From: Deltaproteobacteria bacterium
Lineage (GTDB): Bacteria; Desulfobacterota_D; UBA1144; Nemesobacterales; UBA2774
Assembly: GCA_029262275.1 (NCBI GenBank)
Contig: JAJCZS010000021.1
Coordinates: 1-64,000 of the forward strand
Reading direction: 5' to 3'
Length of the DNA: 64,000 nt
The notes below the pieces were generated by a model that was not told where the DNA came from, did not search any database, and saw nothing but the letters and a program-made list of their open reading frames with translations. Positions 61,209-64,000 of the stretch are shown here, in pieces. Made by a program: the position numbers and the translations under genes. How positions within the stretch are numbered: the stretch's first letter is position 1; every line of letters begins with the position of its first letter.

Positions 61209-62762
61209 CTATCGGATTCGGGTTACCGGGTGCTCATCCATTTGAGGGATTTCTTTAATAGCATGGGGTAATGAATTAGCAACATCACTTGCAATCATGC
61301 CCGCTTCGCCGTTTTTACGAGCGACCAGGTCCCCGGCAAGACCGTGGGCGAATACCCCAAGTACACAAGCTTCGAGCGGGTCTAGTCTTTGGGCTAAAAA
61401 CCCGCCTATAATCCCGGTAAGAACGTCTCCCATACCTCCTGATGCCATACCGGCATTGCCTGTGGTATTTATAAATATTTCGCCCTCAGGGGTTGAGATT
61501 ATAGAGCGCGCACCTTTTAAGACCAGGTAAACGTTGTATTTAGCTGAGAAATCAAGAGAGACGCCGATTCTATCATCCTGCACTTCTTGGGTTGAAATTC
61601 CCGCTAGTCTGGACATCTCTCCAGGATGCGGAGTAAGCACGATAGGCGCTTTCGCTTCTTTTAATATTTCAGGATTCTCCGCTACCAGAGTTAATGCGTC
61701 AGCATCTATAACCATAGGGAGATTGGAGTTTCTAATTATTTCATATAGGAATTCGCGGGTCTCGTCAGTTGTTGAAATACCAGGACCTATAGCGAGGGCT
61801 GTTTTTTTCCCCTTCATGATTTCAAGGACTCTTTTAACCGACACGGTTCCCAGAGTCTCCATATCTGTTTCAGGCAGGGGCTCTGTCATAGCCTCCGTAG
61901 TTTTCTGCTCCATAATAGGGTTTAGGCTCCTTGGAACTCCAACCGTTACCAAGCCTGCTCCGGATCTTTGTGCTCCTAAAGCTGCAAGAGCCGCAGCGCC
62001 CGATTTTCCCGCTGAGCCTGCAAGTATGAAAAGATGTCCGTAAGTCCCTTTATTGGTGTCCTCATATCTGGGCGCTAGGATATCAGCAACTGATTCACTT
62101 GATAGAAGCTCGTATGGGATCTGATCCTCAAGGGAATAAGGAGTAGTAATGCCCGCGACATATATTTCTCCCGCGTATTCGACTCCCGGATAGATCGATA
62201 TGCCAAGCTTGGGAAGCACAAACGTCACGGTGATATCCGCTAAAACCGCTGTCCCAAGTGGGTACCCGGTATTGGAATCAATCCCGGAGGGTAAGTCAAC
62301 GGCGAGTGTCGGAACTCCCTGGGAGTTTATGAATTCAATTACTTTTTTATGAAAACCTGCAATTTCACGCTCCAGCCCTGTGCCAAAAAGGGCATCCACA
62401 ATAACATCAGCCTGTTTATATTTTCTAAGGTTATCTTTAAGCTCAATAATATTTCCGTCTAAATTCTTAAGCGCCTTATAGTTTGTAAGAGCGTCCCCTT
62501 TATATTTTTTTGGGTCAGAGACTATGTAGGTGTCAACATCCAGTCCCTCTGATATTAGATGCCGGGCGATTACAAAACCGTCCCCGCCGTTGTTGCCCCC
62601 TCCTGAGAATATGGCGACTTTCTGAGCATAAGCGAAGTTGTCCAACAACACGTCTGCAGCAGCCCGTCCCGCGTTCTCCATCAAGACAAGACCGGGAATG
62701 CCATATTTCTGGATTGTGAGTCTGTCTATTTCTCTTACAATTTCTCTGGTTGCTATTTTCAT
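61209..62762 (-). CDS. nnr: Bifunctional NAD(P)H-hydrate epimerase / ADP-dependent dehydratase
   Basis: A 517-residue repair enzyme for damaged NAD(P)HX. The N-terminal YjeF_N epimerase (about 1-215) shows LVLMENAGRAAADVL, FSGGGNNGGDGFVIARHL and VDLPSGIDSNTG. The C-terminal ribokinase-like dehydratase (about 220-510) shows LAGSAGKSGAAALAALGAQR, TPHPGEMSRL and GNAGMASGGMGDVLTGIIGG. AGAAGG precedes the ATG. First gene of the nnr-tsaE-lysC-cimA operon. Confidence 0.95.
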   Translation of the reverse strand: MKIATREIVREIDRLTIQKYGIPGLVLMENAGRAAADVLLDNFAYAQKVAIFSGGGNNGGDGFVIARHLISEGLDVDTYIVSDPKKYKGDALTNYKALKNLDGNIIELKDNLRKYKQADVIVDALFGTGLEREIAGFHKKVIEFINSQGVPTLAVDLPSGIDSNTGYPLGTAVLADITVTFVLPKLGISIYPGVEYAGEIYVAGITTPYSLEDQIPYELLSSESVADILAPRYEDTNKGTYGHLFILAGSAGKSGAAALAALGAQRSGAGLVTVGVPRSLNPIMEQKTTEAMTEPLPETDMETLGTVSVKRVLEIMKGKKTALAIGPGISTTDETREFLYEIIRNSNLPMVIDADALTLVAENPEILKEAKAPIVLTPHPGEMSRLAGISTQEVQDDRIGVSLDFSAKYNVYLVLKGARSIISTPEGEIFINTTGNAGMASGGMGDVLTGIIGGFLAQRLDPLEACVLGVFAHGLAGDLVARKNGEAGMIASDVANSLPHAIKEIPQMDEHPVTRIR

Positions 62763-62917
62763 GACCTTCTATAAAAAATAACAAATTATCAGATGATTGT
62801 ATAGGGACTGATTAGAACCGTGCGGAAGATATACGGCTCTCCACTGGGAAACCAGTAGAAATAAGTGCGTAAAATTTAGATGAAAACTCAAGGCAGCTAC
62901 CTTCATTCAGCACATGG

Positions 62918-62947
62918 ATTCCCGATACAGACGCTCGGGAATGACGG
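62918..62947. repeat. REP-like unit 1
   Basis: ATTCCCGA (62918-62925) pairs with TCGGGAAT (62935-62942), followed by GACGG. This is the most regular form, like the widespread GATTCCCGC...GCGGGAATGACG repeats. Confidence 0.75.
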
Positions 62948-62963
62948 AAGAAGCTAAAGAGAG

Positions 62964-62990
62964 ATTCTTCGCCTGCGGCTCAGAATGACG
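62964..62990. repeat. REP-like unit 2
   Basis: ATTCT (62964-62968) pairs with AGAAT (62982-62986) and an inner GCC/GGC stem follows after a mismatch. The tail reads GACG. Confidence 0.65.
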
Positions 62991-63141
62991 AATTAAAGAT
63001 AAATCCATCCTAACTATTAAATTCCAATTAATAGGGAACTTCAATATATTAACATTAGCCGGCTAAAGGGTAAGGGCGTCCGAATTCTCGCTAGCTTGAA
63101 TTCGTTCTTTAGAAAAGGAAGGAACTAAAGAACAAAAATAG

Positions 63142-63189
63142 ATTTCTCACGGAGCCTGCTCTGAACTTGTTTCGGGGGTTGAAATGACG
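63142..63189. repeat. REP-like unit 3
   Basis: ATTTC (63142-63146) and GAAAT (63181-63185) enclose a 34-base interior (with CTCTGAACTTGTTTC) and are followed by GACG. It has a longer interior than the other units. Confidence 0.6.
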
Positions 63190-63203
63190 TGATCAGACTA
63201 AAT

Positions 63204-63222
63204 CCCCCTTTTTCTAAGGGGG
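63204..63222. repeat. C5/G5 hairpin
   Basis: CCCCCTT (63204-63210) pairs with AAGGGGG (63216-63222) around a 5-base loop. It could act as a terminator, but no gene ends beside it, so it is more likely another dispersed palindrome. Confidence 0.5.
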
Positions 63223-63236
63223 AGATAAAAGACGAG

Positions 63237-63285
63237 ATTCTGAATAGATCCCGTATCGAGTACGGGACATGGTTCAGAATGACGG
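63237..63285. repeat. REP-like unit 4
   Basis: Outer arms ATTCTGAA (63237-63244) and TTCAGAAT (63273-63280) plus an inner stem CCCGTA (63250-63255) with TACGGG (63261-63266); the tail reads GACGG. It is the longest and best paired unit. It lies 27 bases past the stop of the leftward phosphatase gene and could also end its transcript. Confidence 0.7.
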
Positions 63286-63311
63286 AAAATGGTGTGAATC
63301 TTACATCCAGG

Positions 63312-64000
63312 CTAGTGAATGAATATTTCCTCTAAAACGCGTCCGTCTATATTTTGAGGAGGGGATATGCCAAGGGCCTTTAAGACAGTCGGCGCGGTGT
63401 CGTAAATGTATACCTTCTCTTCTATACCGTAATCCTGTTTTACCCCTTCTCCTACGGCAAGCCAAGGGATGGCTGTTACGTAGATATGATTTCCTTTGTG
63501 GGTATCGCCCTTGCCTCCGTGATCTGCCGTAATAACGATGAAAGTCTTATCGTAAACCCCGGCTTGCTTAAGCGAGGCTATTATCTTTCCTAGCTCTTTG
63601 TCGACTCTTTGAATTGCCTCGAAGTATTCCTTGGACATCCAGCCTTTTTTGTGACCGGGAATATCCGGCTCGGGAAAATGAATAAGTGTAACTCCGGGCA
63701 TGCTCTCTTTCATATAGGAAGTAAATCCTTCAGAAATGTCACCAACACTTGTGGGACTGTATTTTATTACTTCAATTTTGTCGATACTGTTCGGTACTGC
63801 TATAAAGTTGAGTTTGTCTTTGCCTACAAACATTGCGGTGCTAAACCCCTCTTTTTTGGCTATTGTGAATATTGTCTCAAACTCCGTATAGCCCATATCT
63901 TCTATCCACTCATTTATAAAGGTGAGGTGTTTTTTGGGGACAAGCCCTGTTACAAGTGATACATGAGAGGGAAGTGTCTTAGGTGGATCAACTGTCTTTG
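63312..64000 (-). CDS. Alkaline-phosphatase-superfamily phosphodiesterase/pyrophosphatase, C-terminal part
   Basis: The frame is open from 63312 to the right edge, so the N-terminus lies outside the window. Upstream of the first in-window ATG the frame reads PPKTLPSHVSLVTGLVPKKH. This is the nucleotide pyrophosphatase/phosphodiesterase motif whose Thr acts as nucleophile, so the ATG at 63896 is not the real start. Metal sites follow: HFPEPDIPGHKKGW and ITADHGGKGDTHKGN. The end contains YIYDTAPTVLKALG. It is likely exported and hydrolyses a phosphodiester or phosphonate; the substrate is unknown. Confidence 0.85.
   Translation of the reverse strand, partial: KTVDPPKTLPSHVSLVTGLVPKKHLTFINEWIEDMGYTEFETIFTIAKKEGFSTAMFVGKDKLNFIAVPNSIDKIEVIKYSPTSVGDISEGFTSYMKESMPGVTLIHFPEPDIPGHKKGWMSKEYFEAIQRVDKELGKIIASLKQAGVYDKTFIVITADHGGKGDTHKGNHIYVTAIPWLAVGEGVKQDYGIEEKVYIYDTAPTVLKALGISPPQNIDGRVLEEIFIH

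Larger units (their letters stand above)
62785..63311. other. Gene-free interval holding palindromic REP-like repeats
   Basis: No open frame with coding features lies between nnr and the phosphatase. The interval holds four hairpin-forming units, each ending in AATGACG with or without a further G, and one C5/G5 hairpin, listed separately. The first about 130 bases (62785-62915) show nothing clear beyond being the upstream region of nnr. Confidence 0.7.

Noticed and set aside
62785-63311. tRNA, small RNA or short gene in the gap
   Set aside because: No cloverleaf, no CCA end and no frame with coding features; the structure is explained by the palindromic repeats.

Overview
The window is a compact, AT-rich bacterial chromosome segment. 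By eye G+C is well under half, with many AGA/AGG arginine and ATA isoleucine codons. The cell is clearly Gram-negative: there are two RND efflux systems with outer-membrane channels, a TonB protein, many signal peptides and lipoprotein signals, and a YbgF/CpoB-like periplasmic TPR protein. Sigma-54 activators, a TIGR01212 radical SAM protein, citramalate synthase and a HAL2-type phosphatase suggest a Deltaproteobacteria-like or candidate-phylum lineage (something like Dadabacteria). That placement is only an impression, because no rRNA or tRNA gene was seen.

Layout. 1-798: the N-terminal part of a DUF2779/Cas4-like nuclease (runs off the left edge). 854-6603: a complete RND operon (adaptor, pump, NodT-type channel). 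6806-7900: nitronate monooxygenase. 8049-16082: an envelope/secretome block holding a repeat protein with a choice-of-anchor U domain and a Cys-containing C-terminal anchor, an AA10 LPMO with two CBM2-like modules, an orphan PAS/sigma-54 activator, and small exported proteins (YHS, cupredoxin, DUF4142, a HHH-motif protein) plus a cupin. 16307-22870: a YbgF-like lipoprotein, an NtrB/NtrC-type two-component pair directly in front of CstA, exported MsrA and a CAP-domain lipoprotein. 22854-25626: cyclase, aldo/keto reductase, HAL2-type phosphatase. 25738-32456: a second RND system with TetR and a divergent TolC. 32564-40955: thioredoxin, RimK plus retropepsin-like protease, cyclase, aroK-ribE-lspA, a membrane gluzincin/TPR protein and TonB. 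41039-44834: DUF3147, an ECF sigma factor divergent from an RskA-like anti-sigma, and a sodium:solute symporter with a small partner subunit. 44957-46779: a nitroreductase-like protein with Lys-rich ends, then HU/IHF. 46886-53111: def, aminotransferase, phosphoglycerate-kinase-like, tpiA, secG, seven-iron ferredoxin, nth and a radical SAM gene. 53196-57891: membrane proteins and a GNAT/class-V-aminotransferase fusion. 57894-62762: cimA-lysC-tsaE-nnr. 62785-63311: a cluster of palindromic REP-like repeats. 63312-64000: the C-terminal part of an alkaline-phosphatase-superfamily enzyme.

Most interesting points. (1) The phosphoglycerate kinase homologue in the usual pgk-tpiA-secG position has lost nearly all of the basic residues that bind phosphoglycerate. 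(2) Two genes, an aldo/keto reductase and a small symporter subunit, look as if they start at ATT, each after a good Shine-Dalgarno sequence and each reading ATT ACT. (3) The LPMO gene is preceded by a 21-bp-period direct repeat and followed by a sigma-54 activator and a copper/redox periplasmic gene set. (4) A two-component pair with a GAFTDA variant loop sits directly on cstA. (5) A TetR operator lies over its own promoter. (6) A CAP-domain lipoprotein appears to be translated from a leaderless mRNA.
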